The notes beneath the pieces are model-generated. The model ran no database searches, was not told where the DNA came from, and saw only the letters and a list, made by a program, of their open reading frames with translations. A stretch of DNA of 64,000 bases. It comes from Xanthoparmelia taractica (taxonomy: Eukaryota; Ascomycota; Lecanoromycetes; Lecanorales; Parmeliaceae). Position 1 is the first letter of the stretch, and each line of letters starts with the position of its first letter. The position numbers and the translations under genes were made by a program. Positions 1 through 12,600 of the stretch are shown here, piece by piece. The stretch lies in assembly GCA_033085395.1 (NCBI GenBank), contig JANQBS010000002.1:1-64000 (forward strand). Direction: 5' to 3'.

Positions 1-1260
1 AATTAGAAAAGAGATCGACTTAACGATCTTACGTAGATTACAATTTAAGAAAATAATGTATTGTAGTTATTATTCTAACTATTATTTATTAGAATAGTTA
101 TATTTACTTAGCGAGATTAAATTAGAAGAAAGTTTATTTTAATATCACTTATTAAGTGTCGAAGTTTAATAATTACTTAAGCTAATTTCGCCCTAACTTG
201 TATATTAATCTAGAATTTTCTTATCTTATTCGTTATCTAATATGGGAAATAATCTACATTATAAGATATTTCTATATATATTAGAAATTTCTTAGATTAT
301 TTTATGATACTAGTAATTTCTTATCTTATATCTTTATAAGTGATCTAATATAATTCCCTTATAATACTCTTTTATAATATAGTATAATACGATATAATAT
401 GAGATATTCTATTAAATATATTAGATCTTTTCGACTCGTAGTCGTATTTAATAAAGAACGAAGATAAGCTATAAAGAATCTATATTCTCTTGTATCTCAA
501 GACTATACGATCTTATATCGATCTAAAGAGAAGTTTATTAATAGTATTTATCTCGTAAAGAACTATAATATAAAGATAATAAGATAAAGAATCGAAATAT
601 CTTCTTTAGTTATATAAGTCTAATAATCGTAGTTTATATAAATCTTAGCGAAGTATATATATTTATAACTATAATTATAAAGAATTAATATATACGCTCG
701 AGCGACTATAACTCGAGTTAAGATACTATTTCGCTTACTTTAGCTAATCTATCGAAGAAGAGTAAAATAAGTATTATTAAATATATCTTAAGTCGATTAC
801 TTTTAAGCGATTCGTATTTATTATCTACTATTATACACTTATTTATCTTATTTTCTATTCTTTTTATATAGATAATAATTAATTTAATATATTATTACGA
901 TAAAATTTCTAGATTAAAGAGATAAAATTATAAAGTTATTTTTAATTATATCTTAAAGTATCTCGTTAATCGTTAAAGTGTTCTTACTCTTTATATAGCT
1001 TATAGCTTAATAATAAGACTTTATTTTTATACTATCTAAGCGACGCGCACGATTTACGAATAAACTTATAAATAAATAAATATTAGTAGCAAGAGTGTAA
1101 CTCGAAATCGCTTATTAATTAAATTCTTAATATTATAAATTAAAAGCGAAAGAGATAAGACGAAAATAAATAAAAGCTATAATCTCGAAAGCGAAATAAA
1201 GGCGCTCTAAAGATTAATTATAATAATAAATAATCTTCTCGTTAATCGTTAAATCGAAAA
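1..1260. repeat. AT-rich RIP-mutated relic
   Basis: This block is extremely AT-rich with many TA steps and very few CA or TG steps, while CG steps persist. That is the footprint expected of repeat-induced point mutation (CpA to TpA) in Pezizomycotina. No reading frame survives. It is most likely the remains of a transposon, but no terminal repeats or protein motif are left to name the family. Confidence 0.75.
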
Positions 1261-2445
1261 GCTCTAGATGGGATTCTGGTCGTATCTTCACATATCTCGT
1301 TAGAGAGCTCCTTCACTAATACGACTATCGACGATAGTCCGCAGAATCTGCCGAGATTAACTCATAGTGAACCGACGTCACCTCCAGATGCTAATAAGTC
1401 ATACATAATAGATGACATTACTCCGAGCGAAAACTTCGAACAGAAATGAATACACGACGAGCTAGATTGGTCAAGAGACTTATCAGAGACTAAATCTGAT
1501 GGATTCGAGCTCCATTCGCCCGCCGAGGACGCTTTGTTCTCTCTATACTTACGTTCTCGATCTTTATTATGTTTCTTCGCAAGAGGTATTTACGACGATA
1601 ACGACAACAATAACAACAACGATGGAAGCCTACTTTCGCAAACTGTGACTCCTAGTGATATCTGCCTTTCCACGGCGGAGGACATTCATCTGACAGAGTC
1701 GATCGATCATGATACTATCAAATCGGAAAACGTTCCTGTCAAGACTAAGAAACCTCGTATCACGCTTCGAATACGTTAACCCGAACCAAGATCTAAACCT
1801 AAAAGATTGCTGCGGTTAAGCCAACCAAAGCAAGCCCTAACTCAAAAGTCTTCTCCTTAAAAGCCGGGCGTCAACGATCGCAAAAAAGGGCGAACTTGAA
1901 TCTATTTTCAACGAAAACATCGCTTTAGGGTTACGTAAAAGGATTCTAATTTACTTAGGTCCCGTCTCTCGTGGTTTCTGCATATCTGCACTTTGCTAAA
2001 TTCTATTCTTGAGAAATAGTGCTTACGTTCAATAGCGAACTGAAAACAATCCAGTCGTTCAGATCAAAGCCATCGTCCCGATGGGAATCGGAAACAGAAC
2101 GAGAAGTAGAGTCATGCTAGCTAGATACAGTTCCCCAAGCAGAAATGATCGTGGCAGGAATGTATTTGGGATTCCGAACATCCCAAATGAGCCGTGCTTG
2201 CTGCTCTGTTCTCACATCATTATGCTCGCGTGGATCTACGCCGATCAAGCTTTCGCCGCCCCCGAACTAACTTGTGCAGAGCAACTGTTCCGTCTCTTTA
2301 GAAGCGGGAAATATTTCTTTAGCTTTTACTAGCACTACACCATCATCAAATCTTATTTCGTAAATGAAGGTAGTCTCTTTACATACACATTAGCACACCA
2401 AAACGTTGTTCTAGCTCCGACGAGCTCCAAAGAATATACTGGGTA
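1261..2445. other. Degenerate non-coding stretch
   Basis: Base composition returns towards normal, but only short open frames remain (for example 1534-1779 and 2081-2332 on +), with no recognisable domain. It may be less-mutated sequence of the same relic. I see no intact gene. Confidence 0.4.
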
Positions 2446-2650
2446 TTATTGAGTGTTCCAGAAGAACTTATTTAGTCGACGTATAATCAACGTTCTACGA
2501 AGCGATATATTAACTATATATTCACTACCTAATTGCAAGATAATCAAGCATATCTTCGTAATTGCCGTGCTGCTCAACACCTCGGCCAGATTGATTATAG
2601 TCGTCAGTGCTTTGTCATGACCTCGGAATAAGGCTGCCATACGCTCCACC
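2446..2650 (-). pseudogene. Decayed ankyrin repeats downstream of the new stop
   Basis: Directly after the stop at 2651, the same strand still shows repeat remnants: a GGAYG-like stretch in frame, then RGHDKALT in another frame (compare EGYDKVVQ in the intact units), followed by further stops. This is the lost 3' part of the NLR gene, broken by a nonsense change and at least one frameshift. Confidence 0.65.
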
Positions 2651-5185
2651 TTAAGCATTGATATCAGCTCCTTTGTCTAGCAGTATCTGCACCACTTTAT
2701 CATAACCTCGATATAACGCCGTCTGCAGTGCGGTGCCATAGCTTTCACCTTGCGCGTTGACATCAGCTCCTTTATCTAGCAGTATCTGCACCACTTTATC
2801 ATAACCTTCTGATAACGCCGCCTGCAGTGCGTTGCTATACTCCCCACCTTGCGCGTTGACATTAGCTCCTTTGTCTAGCAGTATCTGCACCACTTTCTTA
2901 TAACCTCCTGATGACGCCGCCTGCAGTGCGTTGCCATATCTTCCACCTTGCGCATTGATTTTTTTAGAGAGGTTGGACGTAGATCCGAGTGACAGAGCCG
3001 GCATCGTGGTGCCCTCTAGTTGCTCACTATTGATTATATCATGCAAAACCTGGTCAAGTCCCAGTAATGACGCATAATACACTGGAGCTGGAATGTCGTC
3101 CAATGCGCGGCGAAAAGTAATAGGAGCGTCCCAGGGCCTATCCATGTCGTGTAACTTAACCCAAGTTACAAATGAATCCTGACGTTGGAATAACTTCAAG
3201 ATGAAGTCCTCCAGTCCGGGATCGTGCTTTGCCGTGCCTTGGTAGTGGTGATACCAATACATGGCCGCAAATTTGGCTAATGGAAATTCCTTGAGAAGAC
3301 TCTGATCCAAGTTCGAGCTCGAAAGGCCATGCTCAAGCAAGTAAGTTAGACAAATGCGTGCAATTTCACCATGTGCCGTAACACTGATTAAACGGAATAT
3401 TGCAGCCTTCTGATGCTGGATACGTTCGGATTCCAAGTATTCCTGAACAGAGAAATGGGCAATTCGAACGGTCGGTGTTAACTCTTCTTCGTGATAAGTC
3501 TCGGTCGTATGACCAGCACTGAGACCGATATCGATGAAGCCTATACATATCTCGCGAATATCGTTGGCATCCTGCAGCCGACGTTTAGGATTTAGTCCTG
3601 TAGAACCATTGATCTTGACGGCGATGCCGTCGATAATCTCTCGCACCGTTAATGGCCTTGGAGCAAAGCAAAGCAACGTCAAGATCCGCCGAGCGTCTTC
3701 AATCAAATAATGGTCGATGTTACACAACATCCGCTCGTACGTCTCGTCCAGTGACTGAGGCAGCGAACTGAGTAGATAATCGAGATAATCTTCACTGCGA
3801 GGACACGACTGCAAAGACTTTAATTGGCATTCAACCCATCGAAACCTGTAAAACGGTCAGCCAGTATTTTTTGACGCTACTACTCCGTCATCATTATCCA
3901 CTTACACGCCCTTGGCACGTTTGGCCAATGTTTCTTGAATCTTGTCACGGTATGGCAACAATTTTCGGAGTCTTCGGTCTGCATCAAACCGACCGGATAT
4001 GAAGTCGGCAATATCCTTGTCTATCCCTGCATTTTGCATTGTGACTTGTTGGGTGGCAGAAATGTCGAGAGAATCGCGAATATCCGGTTCATCCCGGCTT
4101 GTGACGAAGAGGTGCAGACCTTGTACGCCCCAGTCTCGCATTGCCTCTAACGCATCAAGCACATACACTCGTGATTCATTCCGAGGACTCTCATCAAGCG
4201 CGTCCAACATGATATACACCTGGTGAAATCTTTGAATTAGGCGCTGGAGATGCTCAATCAGCACCGGCAATGGAGGTGTTCCGGCTTTGTATGACTCATG
4301 CAGCCGGGTAAGATCTGCATGGTCGTCTCGGAGCTGGCTCGACAATTGTAGCAGAAGTGCTCGTAGCATAGCCGACACATCTTGTTTCGACTCGTCGTTG
4401 AAGGTAAAATAAAAGAATGCAATCCCGACCTTGGGGTCAGATCTTCGGTGTCGTAGAGCGAACTGTATCGCCGTTGAGCACAAGACTGACTTGCCAGACC
4501 CGGCAAATCCGTTCAGCCACATAATGGAGTTCTCCTCTGTCAACCATCTCGAAAACTGGGGACTCTTGACGAGCCACGTCCCCGTGCCAGGGTGTTTCTT
4601 TGCGCACGTCGCATTGTGGTCGATGGTGGCGTCAGGTGCTTTCAGCCAGTTACGAAGATCGGATGAAATTTGATCGGTTCTAACCAAGTCCAAAAGGACT
4701 TTCATTTGAGTAACATCGTCTTGAATTCTCTGAGTGTCCTTGAGCTGCAACACGTTCAGAGCAGAGGAGAGATTGGCACGTATTTCACCAATATCTTCAT
4801 CGAGTTTCTGCAGGGTGCTCTGTCGGAAAGGATATGTTACTCGACGTCCCGCACCTCTGACAGCAGCCTTGACTCCCTGTGAGGAGGTTTTGGTGAATTT
4901 CTGACACTCATCCTGCAGTTCTTGAATCCATTCCTCGCAGCTTTTAATCGACGTCTCGATGCTCTCGACCAAGCTTCGTTCGTTCACTTGAAAATGGCGA
5001 TCTGGTAACGTCTTTTTAAGGCACTGAAAGATGTCTAGGAGGCTATCAAGCCTTTCGATCATGTGAACGAGGTCCGAGTCCCGGTTTTTGTAGGCATTAT
5101 AGAAGTTGACTAGCGACTGTGTAACTTGGATTCCTAGCGAGATCAACCCCGCCACACTTGCTGCCACGGAGAGTGGCTCAGTCAT
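2651..5185 (-). CDS. STAND/NACHT NLR-like protein with ankyrin repeats
   Basis: Two exons, 5185-3906 and 3845-2651, joined by a 60 bp intron (donor GTAAG, acceptor CAG), give about 824 aa. Splicing restores the conserved fungal STAND motif FRWVECQL just after the junction. Residues 1-180 resemble the fungal N-terminal STAND domain (MTEPLSVAASVAGLISLG start, helical). A NACHT NTPase follows with P-loop GFAGSGKS near residue 226 and Walker B LDALDE near 327, then a winged-helix-like linker and three nearly identical 33-residue ankyrin repeats. Such proteins act as cytosolic sensors in non-self recognition and programmed cell death. The frame stops inside the ankyrin array at a TAA where the repeat has CAA (see findings), so the C-terminus is probably truncated and function is uncertain. 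Confidence 0.85.
2660..2956 (-). repeat. Tandem 99 bp ankyrin-coding repeats
   Basis: Three consecutive 99 bp units encode ankyrin repeats with the shared core VVQILLDKGA and differ at few positions. Near-identity at DNA level suggests recent duplication or homogenisation, as described for fungal NLR repeat domains. Degraded further units continue to about 2500. Confidence 0.8.
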
Positions 5186-5584
5186 CGAAGTCGATCTCGA
5201 TCTCGGTATTGTTTAGGATGGCTATCTTCTAGGAGAATAGTTAGCAAAGATGATGGATTAAAGAATCTAGAAAACAGGAGTCCTCTTCATCCATGGTTCG
5301 TAGAACGAGCAGAAACCCTTTTTATATCAAACAGCACGTTAACTCCGCCCTCAGCCTTGCAGCTATCGTACCCTGCATAACAGCCTCATCGCCTTCTGAG
5401 GCTGTGGTAGGCCAGCATAGCATGCATGACGGGCTGTGCTCTACACCCACGGAGTCATAGTCACTCAGAGTGAGGTAATTTATTCTGCATGAATGTCCCA
5501 CCACGGTAAGGTCTTCTCATCGAGTTGTTAATGTGTTTATGCTGTTGTGGCTTCTTGTTCTCAAGCAACTTCCTCACGCTTACG
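5186..5584. other. Intergenic between two immunity-type genes
   Basis: 5' flank of the NLR on the minus strand and of the relic gene on the plus strand. No convincing coding sequence and no clear regulatory motif beyond scattered AT-rich stretches. Confidence 0.4.
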
Positions 5585-6530
5585 ATGTCTAGAGTCGAGA
5601 CGGTGGCGGCCTTGGCGCCTTGGCGGCAGGGGTATTCCCGCTCTTTGATATCTGCTGCTGAACACTTCGATGACACCGTACGGTTCTCTAAACGCTGGAA
5701 AAACTCTGCGAAAGAGACAGATTCCTTTCGAAACCTTCTAAGTATCTAGAAGACCACGTTTAGGAACCGATACCGTTCTTCACGATATCGGCTCCAGTAT
5801 GCTCGACGGGTCCGAGCACTTTTCATGGTCAGACAAGGAATTGGAGCGACAACTCTACCAGCTGCTAGGCAAATCTAGAAGAGTATGCGTTATAACAGTG
5901 GAGATGATCGAGGAGCGGCTGCTAGAGAAGTCCAAGACCTTGGGACTACAATCGACTAGGCTTCTCGGGGTAAACGCTCGCCTGCTGGGGCCAATGGTCC
6001 TCTGAAGGAAGCTTGCTGACATTTATCTTGCGTGACTGAAGATCCCATTAGAAGCAAGCCATGGAAGCACCATGTAGCCAGAAAGCTCAGCTTCAGCTTT
6101 TTGAAAACACACCTTGATTGACAAGATCCTGATTGCCCTTCGATCATTGAGCGACGAGTCCCGAACGCTATTTGCCCAAATATTGAACTCGATTTCTCTT
6201 AAGCCATGAAGACAGACAGCAACTTCTCAAAAGGCACATCAAGAGGTGGAAAAATACAAGGTAATAGGACAGGCTTCACGGCAGGTCTACGAAGATCTTG
6301 ACAAAGCTTGTACGAAACATACAGAGCATCAGGATGATTTCTGTGTCGATTTCAACCAAGTGATCATCAACGGGGATCATGGTGTGTAAGTAGAATTCAA
6401 TATGGCCTACACCCATTTGACTTTGGCTAGCTCCGTTGATCAAGGTGATCTGACATGGTTCGTAGTCGACTCAAGAAGTGATGGCGTTGTACAGGTTGGA
6501 CTTTCTAGCGCTATTATGAACTTCTAAGAC
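5585..6530 (+). pseudogene. DUF7580-like fungal protein, pseudogene
   Basis: A start at 5585 (MSRVETVAAL) leads into a helical N-terminus with ISAAEHFDD, then FRNRYR, then WSDKELERQLYQLLG and VCVITVEMIEERL in other frames. Near 6240-6480 fragments such as QVYEDLDKACTKHTEHQ and AYTHLTLA..DLTWFVVDS appear. Their order matches the N-terminal and middle parts of the fungal DUF7580 family, often found next to STAND genes. They are split by stops and frameshifts and the C-terminal half is missing. Family assignment is from memory of the conserved pattern; decay is seen directly. Confidence 0.65.
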
Positions 6531-7540
6531 GCTGTTACGCATTTACTGAAATGGTAGATTGAACCTAATTAGGCGCTACATAGGAAAAGCTCGAGAAGAG
6601 CGTAAGGTTTCAGTCAATGGGGCAGACATGATCCTACACACTAGCACTACAGTACTGCGCAATCGATAGTGCTGTTCTTTTCAGCCATAGAATGCGCAAG
6701 TTAAACAACCGAATGTGTGGGCACACTAGAAGACTCAGACAGGTGCAGAAATATCATCTACCCTTCCTCAGCTTAATACAGTCTTCAGCGCCGCTAGTTT
6801 GTATCACTTGAACAGATCATTTTGATATTCATTTGCATATCCTAAAATTCTCACGCAACGCGGCAAGCCGATTGTAGTATTTGAAGGGAGCATATAGCGC
6901 GGAGAAAGCCCCTAGCGGGCCGCTCCCTTCTGCGATAGTATTTGCCCTAGTAGAAGTACCTTATCTTCGAAAAGGTAGCGCCCGTCAATTAAGCCTCTTT
7001 AGATTGGTCTGCTGACTTTATAGCTTAACGAGAACAGATCAAAGCGTAGAATCTCGTAATTTTATTAGATTCGCGTTATTTCCGCGGATCGTCCATATAA
7101 ATTTTTATCTTAAGTTTTTTTCTTATTAATATTTATCTTCCCGTGGACCTGCTAGTTATGTGAACGAAGGGCGAAGCCTTGATGGCCTCTTGAGCATTGC
7201 GGTTACATGATGTTCGCAGTTCTCTAATCAATTCACTGCTCTGACGCCGCTTCCATAAAGGTGCTGGTCTTTCTTGATATTTGAAGCTTTCAAGGTTCTC
7301 AAGTTATGGTGATGAGGGCGGCATGACTGAGGGAAAGTACTGGATACTGACTGTTTTTTTGGGAGGCTATTTTCTTGAACGTTGGCCATTCTTGGTTGGC
7401 TGCTGCTCTGCTTTTCGTTATTATTGTTTTTGTTTTTCTTGGTCTTTTCTTGACCAGGGTCCTGGGCAGCCAGCAAGGTCCATGGACCTGCACCGAGCAT
7501 GTTTCTCAACAAGCACACTGACGCAAGGTTAATGCCCACT
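6531..7540. other. Non-coding, partly AT-rich
   Basis: No supported gene. The part near 7050-7140 is AT-rich with RIP-like composition. Overlapping open frames at 7228-7539 on both strands lack homology-like features. Confidence 0.4.
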
Positions 7541-7548
7541 CTCTAACA

Positions 7549-9080
7549 CATTACACTGACAATGCGCTTGTCCTTTCCACAAGCTCTTCAATAGCTCTAC
7601 CAACTTGTCCGTACTGCTCCATCGCCAGCACATGACCTGAGCCCTCAAGATCACAAATTTCACCCCATCACCTCCCTCGGCCACTCCAGCATTCACCTGC
7701 TTGCACCAGCGCCTCTGCAAGTCCGACCGCAACCATCTGGTCGCCACCGCCGTAACAAACCAAGATCCTCCCTCTCCCAACTTTTTCCGCCAACTCCGCA
7801 ACCTCCTCGGGCGTCTTGCGGTGGCCGCCAGCCGCGACGGCTTGTAACATGAAACCCCTGCGCGTAAGCGCCTCGTGGTTCTGCCGCTTCGCGAGCTCCT
7901 TCGCCGTGAACCGGTCGAGGTCGCTCGCGAACACTCCTTCCATGTCGGGCGCTTCGAGAAATTGGGGGGAGCAGAGGCTGGCGCGGCCGCTGGCGATTGT
8001 TGTATCGAGGGATCGCGGGATAAGAATCTTGAGACGTTGTTGGAGGTTTTGGAGGAAGCTCTGGTGGATAGTGAATTTTGTGTCAGTTTTTTGAAAGCTG
8101 GATTTGGCTGGCTAGGAGGATTATTGATGCTAGAGAGAGGTTTGATTTGATTTTACCCCTGTTTGGACACGTCGAGCAGTTGTGGATAAGAGTGTCAAAG
8201 AGGCGATTCTCTTGGGAACGAGCACACCCTGCAAGCGTAAACACGACGGGCTCTCTCGTCAGCACAAAACTATTCATGTCAACCCCATGCCTAAATTCCG
8301 TGCTTTCTTTCCAAATGGGACGAGGTTTTCACCAATTCTTGCGCTATCATCGAACCCATGCTGACGCCGACAGTATGTAAATGGCCTTTCGCCGTCCAGC
8401 CGATGCTGTCCAGCAGATCGATGGTTATCTCGAGCCATTTCTGATGTCGAATAGCGGTGAAACGGCTTATCAGATTTGCCCATGCCTGTGGGGTGGCAAA
8501 AACTTAGAGATCGGGTCCCTCGAAGCATGTGTGAGGAGGAGGAGGAGCAGGAGCAGGAGGAGGATTAGGGATGGTCAAAATCAGGAGCAGTGTAAGAAGG
8601 GTTCTTTTCAAAACTCGATTGTCAAAAAAATCAAACACGGATATGGTGCCTTGATCGTGGCCGAAGGCTCTTGTCTGACGCTGCCAGACATTTTTGACAT
8701 TGCCGAGACCGATATCCCACTGCGAGAAAGAAGATGAATAACGCATCGAACAGCGTTCGAGCCATTTGGCAAAAGCAGAACTTCGAGCGAGCAATAAATA
8801 TATCAGAAATATACAGTGATATAGCGAACAGCCTTGCGCTTTTTTTCTTCTGGGAAAAACAACCAAAAAAAAAAAAAAAAAAAAGTAAAGACTAACACCA
8901 GCCTACACTCGCCCTTGGCCTCATGGATTTCATAGGCAATCTTGAACGGACCGCCTCTTTCTTTCTTTCTTTGGCGACACCGACTTTGCCCTTGTCAGCC
9001 GGCTTTAGGTCCCAGATGGCATTCTTTCTTGTACTCGGTCGGGGTGCTGTTGTAATTGGGCGATTGTAAGTCGGGGCGTG
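7549..9080 (-). pseudogene. Alpha/beta hydrolase pseudogene
   Basis: Read on the minus strand, fragments in family order are KIAYEIHEAKGE (about 8910), WQRQT..FGHDQG..FDNR (about 8660), GMGKSDKPFHRYSTSEMARD (about 8480), GVSMGSMIAQELV with the nucleophile elbow serine (about 8350), FLEAPDMEGVFASDLDRFTAKEL (about 7930), ILVCYGGGDQM (about 7750) and GHVLAMEQYGQ (about 7610). They lie in different frames: one extra base follows EMARD, one base is missing before GHVLAMEQ, and several stops occur. A probable intron separates FDNR from GMGKSD. The active-site serine, acid region and histidine remain recognisable, so the loss looks fairly recent. Confidence 0.75.
8866..8980. repeat. Poly-A tract and TTTC microsatellite
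   Basis: An A run (about 8867-8884) and a short TTTC repeat (about 8957-8974) lie inside the decayed 5' part of the hydrolase pseudogene. Confidence 0.8.
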
Positions 9081-9637
9081 GTTTTTGACATTGTCTCAGC
9101 CGCGTATGAAGCTATCGAGACTTTGCGAGAGAGAAGACAGGTGGGCAGCGTTTTATCTAGAACAGGGGATGTCTTTGTTTAGCGCCGGACGGAGCGTTTT
9201 GGGGGTAAACTTGGGCGTGCATGCAGCTAGGTGGGTTAATGATGGTTGATGGTTGTTACGGTATTGACCTGTGTTGCAATATCTGTACGTAGAGTAAGTC
9301 TGTATCAACCCTTCTAAACGCTTAGTCTTTGTGAGGCTGGCATATTAATTTAGATATTTGTATCGCTATTCCAAGATTATATAGGAATTAAATTACAAGG
9401 GAACCAAGTAAGAATAAGACTTGGAAGAGTAACGAGCGAGGAATAGATCGAAGTTGATAAAATATTTAAAGCATTCCAATAAGTCAAATACGTTATCGAA
9501 GACTATCGTTTCCTATTATGTTTTAACATTATAAAATAATACGTACTTGAATTTGAGCAACAAGCGAAGATACCAAGCATTCAATGTTCGTAAGTAAACA
9601 CCCACCAGTAAAAAATCCGCCACCATCCATATTTCAT
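9081..9637. other. AT-rich intergenic
   Basis: Composition shifts to AT-rich after about 9330, with no coding signal. It is the 3' flank of the copper oxidase gene. Confidence 0.45.
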
Positions 9638-12600
9638 TTATACCCCCGGCCTGTCAAAGTCCGGGTAATTAGGCCAGTTGCCCAACCCGGCCGGATCACC
9701 GCCAATCCTCACATAAGTGGAATGACTCGGCGTCGGCCCATCGAGCACAAACAACTGAAACCAACCGGGCGGACAAACATGCGCATTCGGCGGCGCGGTA
9801 ATCGTGCACGTGGTCCCCGCGCATGAGACGGCGGGGAAGAGGATCCGCTGACCCATGCTGTTGCCGTGCGTGCTCGACTCGGCGCCCAGGAGCGACACGC
9901 GCAGGTTCGCCGTGCTGCCCTTTGTGACGGTGATGGAGACGGAGGCGCCGTATGTCCAGTCCGTGTTCTGGATCGTGAAGGTGGGCTGCGGGAGGCCGGA
10001 GAGGAGGTAGGGCGGGACGAAGACTTCGACGCGGTATTCTTCGGGATTGATGTTGTCTTCGGGGTCGGAGCCGGAGACCATGACGCGGCCGTCTTGGAGG
10101 AGGATTGCTTCGGAATGGTAGAGGCGGGCGACGATGGTATTGCTCATGATTGAGAAGCGCGCGCCTACGGGTTGAGAAGGGTCGTAGAGGACTGCGTTAA
10201 GGTTGGGGGAGGTGGCGAGACCGAAGCCCGCTTGGCCTTGGTGGGCGCCGTTTAGGATTAGGAAGGTGCCGTCGGGGAGGGTGCTGATGCAGGGCATGAC
10301 GCGTTGCGAGGGCATGCGCTCCAACGTCCATTTTGGAGCGGCGGCCTCGGGTTGCGTGGAAACGCAATTGTCGAGGGCAACGCCTGCGTATGGTGTCGAT
10401 CCACCGCAGATTAAGATCGTCAGTGGATCGGAATATGGAGCATACTGCGGCATGAGGACGGCTGTTCCTTCCAGGGGATATGTGCGGCCCGCTTGAAAGT
10501 TGGTGACTGAGCCTGGAATATTGGGCAGCTGCTTCGTTGTTGTAAAGGTTCGTTCGTCCAAGATCCGGGCCTCGTTGTAGTAAGCGATGAAGACTCCGCC
10601 CGATGGCAACACCGCCAAGTACGGATAGAGATTGTACGGGTCGGTGCGATTCAGGAAATCCATGTAGAGTACCGAACCACCGGTTGGATTGGGAAGTATC
10701 TCCAATGTCGGAACAGGCGGTCCGTTTGATCCACTCTCGCCACCAACCACGAGGATGGATCCGTTGGCCATCATCATAGCAGTAGGATACCAACGCCCGT
10801 TCTGGAGAGTCAATTCGTTCACGTTCTCTTGCCAGTCGTTTGTCGGACCGCCTGGCCAATACAGTCGGACGCCAAATGTCGAAGCCACAGACCAACCGCC
10901 AATATTGATCTGTCTTCCAGCCTTATCAGGCAAAGTAAGGCCCGCGGAACAAAAGACGTCTGTCTTGAGGCCGTTCATTGTGCGCCATGCTGATGCAAAG
11001 TTGTTGACCTTGGAGACATCGAGCTCAAAGGCTCCTGTAGAGTTGGCTGCCAAACTGGTCCCATGCTTTTCCAGAAAGGTTACTTTCCCCGTAATCGTCT
11101 GCGAGGTAATGAGAGGCACAACGACGCCGCCAATCAATAGCTGATATGCACCAGCAGCATTACCTTGAGGTGTATGCCATGTATACAGCGGCGCACCAGT
11201 CCATCTGTATAGACTAATGAGGTTCCCTGCACCGCATAGAAAGCTAGGGTCCCCGGAGCAAGCCATGTTGCATCCGCTGTCGGGCTGTTTCGTGGAACCT
11301 GCATTGGTGACATCTACCGGGTCTCCGCAATCTGATGTTCTTCATTAGTATTTATGTGGGTGGTCTTCTTTTAGGAGGGAACATACAACACTCGTTTCCA
11401 TATTCCATTCCGCCAACAGGATACCCGTACTGAGAGCACAGGCTGAGGCATGTTGTTGCGCTGTTATTGTTCGTGTTTATCACTTCGTTTGGGAAAACCC
11501 TCTTGTTGTTGACCGCCTGCGCCTCGCTATTATCCAAATGTCAGTAGGTGGAGCAATTCGCAAGTCTCAGGGTGTCAATCCACTCACTTGTAACAACCAT
11601 CATACGTCCATGAACCAGGTAGGCCAGACGTCTGCACAACTGCGGGTTGATACGTTTTCAGTGTTGCGTTTGAGTATGTGCTCAGTCTGTTCCCAGCACC
11701 GCACATTTCCTTCGCATTGCCACCACAAGGCATATTACAGTCAGTGTCCGACGATGCAAGAACACCTCCAGCGTAAATAGCATTGCCACAAAAACACTGT
11801 GTGCTGTATTCCGCGCCTGCGACAGAGTAGCCGAGTTGATAACATGACTGGACGCATGATTCCACGGTAAGACTTGAGTTATCAGGCAGCTGGAAGGGAA
11901 GGATACGCCCATTGGCATTATCAATATAGCAACCTTTGTATTGCCATCCAGAAGGTAGGCCGCTCGTACTCGATGGGCTGGTGGAGGTTGGAGAAGCAGT
12001 AGATGAGGTTATCTTGATGGCCGCCGAGGAGGTCACTGAAGGTAAGACCTTTGTACTTGAAGGTGCAGCCGTAGAAGGCGATGACGTAGAAGAACTCTTG
12101 CTAATGGGCTGTGCACCGGTACCGGGAGCTTGGTACATATCCAGCCTGTACGGACCACCACAAAACTCAGACGAATTGCCGTTGCAAGGCATGTTACAAC
12201 CTGAAAACCCATCTGGAGCTGGGCCACCTCCACCGGTAAAGGAATTTCCACAGTCTCCATGGTCTGTTAGCATAAAACTAGGATGGTGAACGGCAAGAGG
12301 ATACGCACAGCATTCCCCTGCGTATTCCATTCCAGCATATTTTTGATTATTTTGCCCACATACAGCTACGCATAGTGCCACGGTCAACGCTCCAACCCCT
12401 CCAGGCGTCGCATAACCAGTCGAGAGAGTGCGGGTCCCTTGGTCGCTGGTGCCATTTTAATACATGGTAAACGTGGCAGAAGGGAACCGAAATTAAGAAG
12501 CACTTACGTATAGCATCCAATCAGCGTCCAGCCGTTTGGTCCTGGATTATTTCCGGGTATTGCAGCAGGATTCTCGAACACGGTCAACATGTTAGGGCCT

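Noticed and set aside
1534..1779. 81-codon ORF beside the RIP block
   Set aside because: No domain, no ATG at the 5' end, and surrounded by degenerate sequence, so a chance or relic frame.
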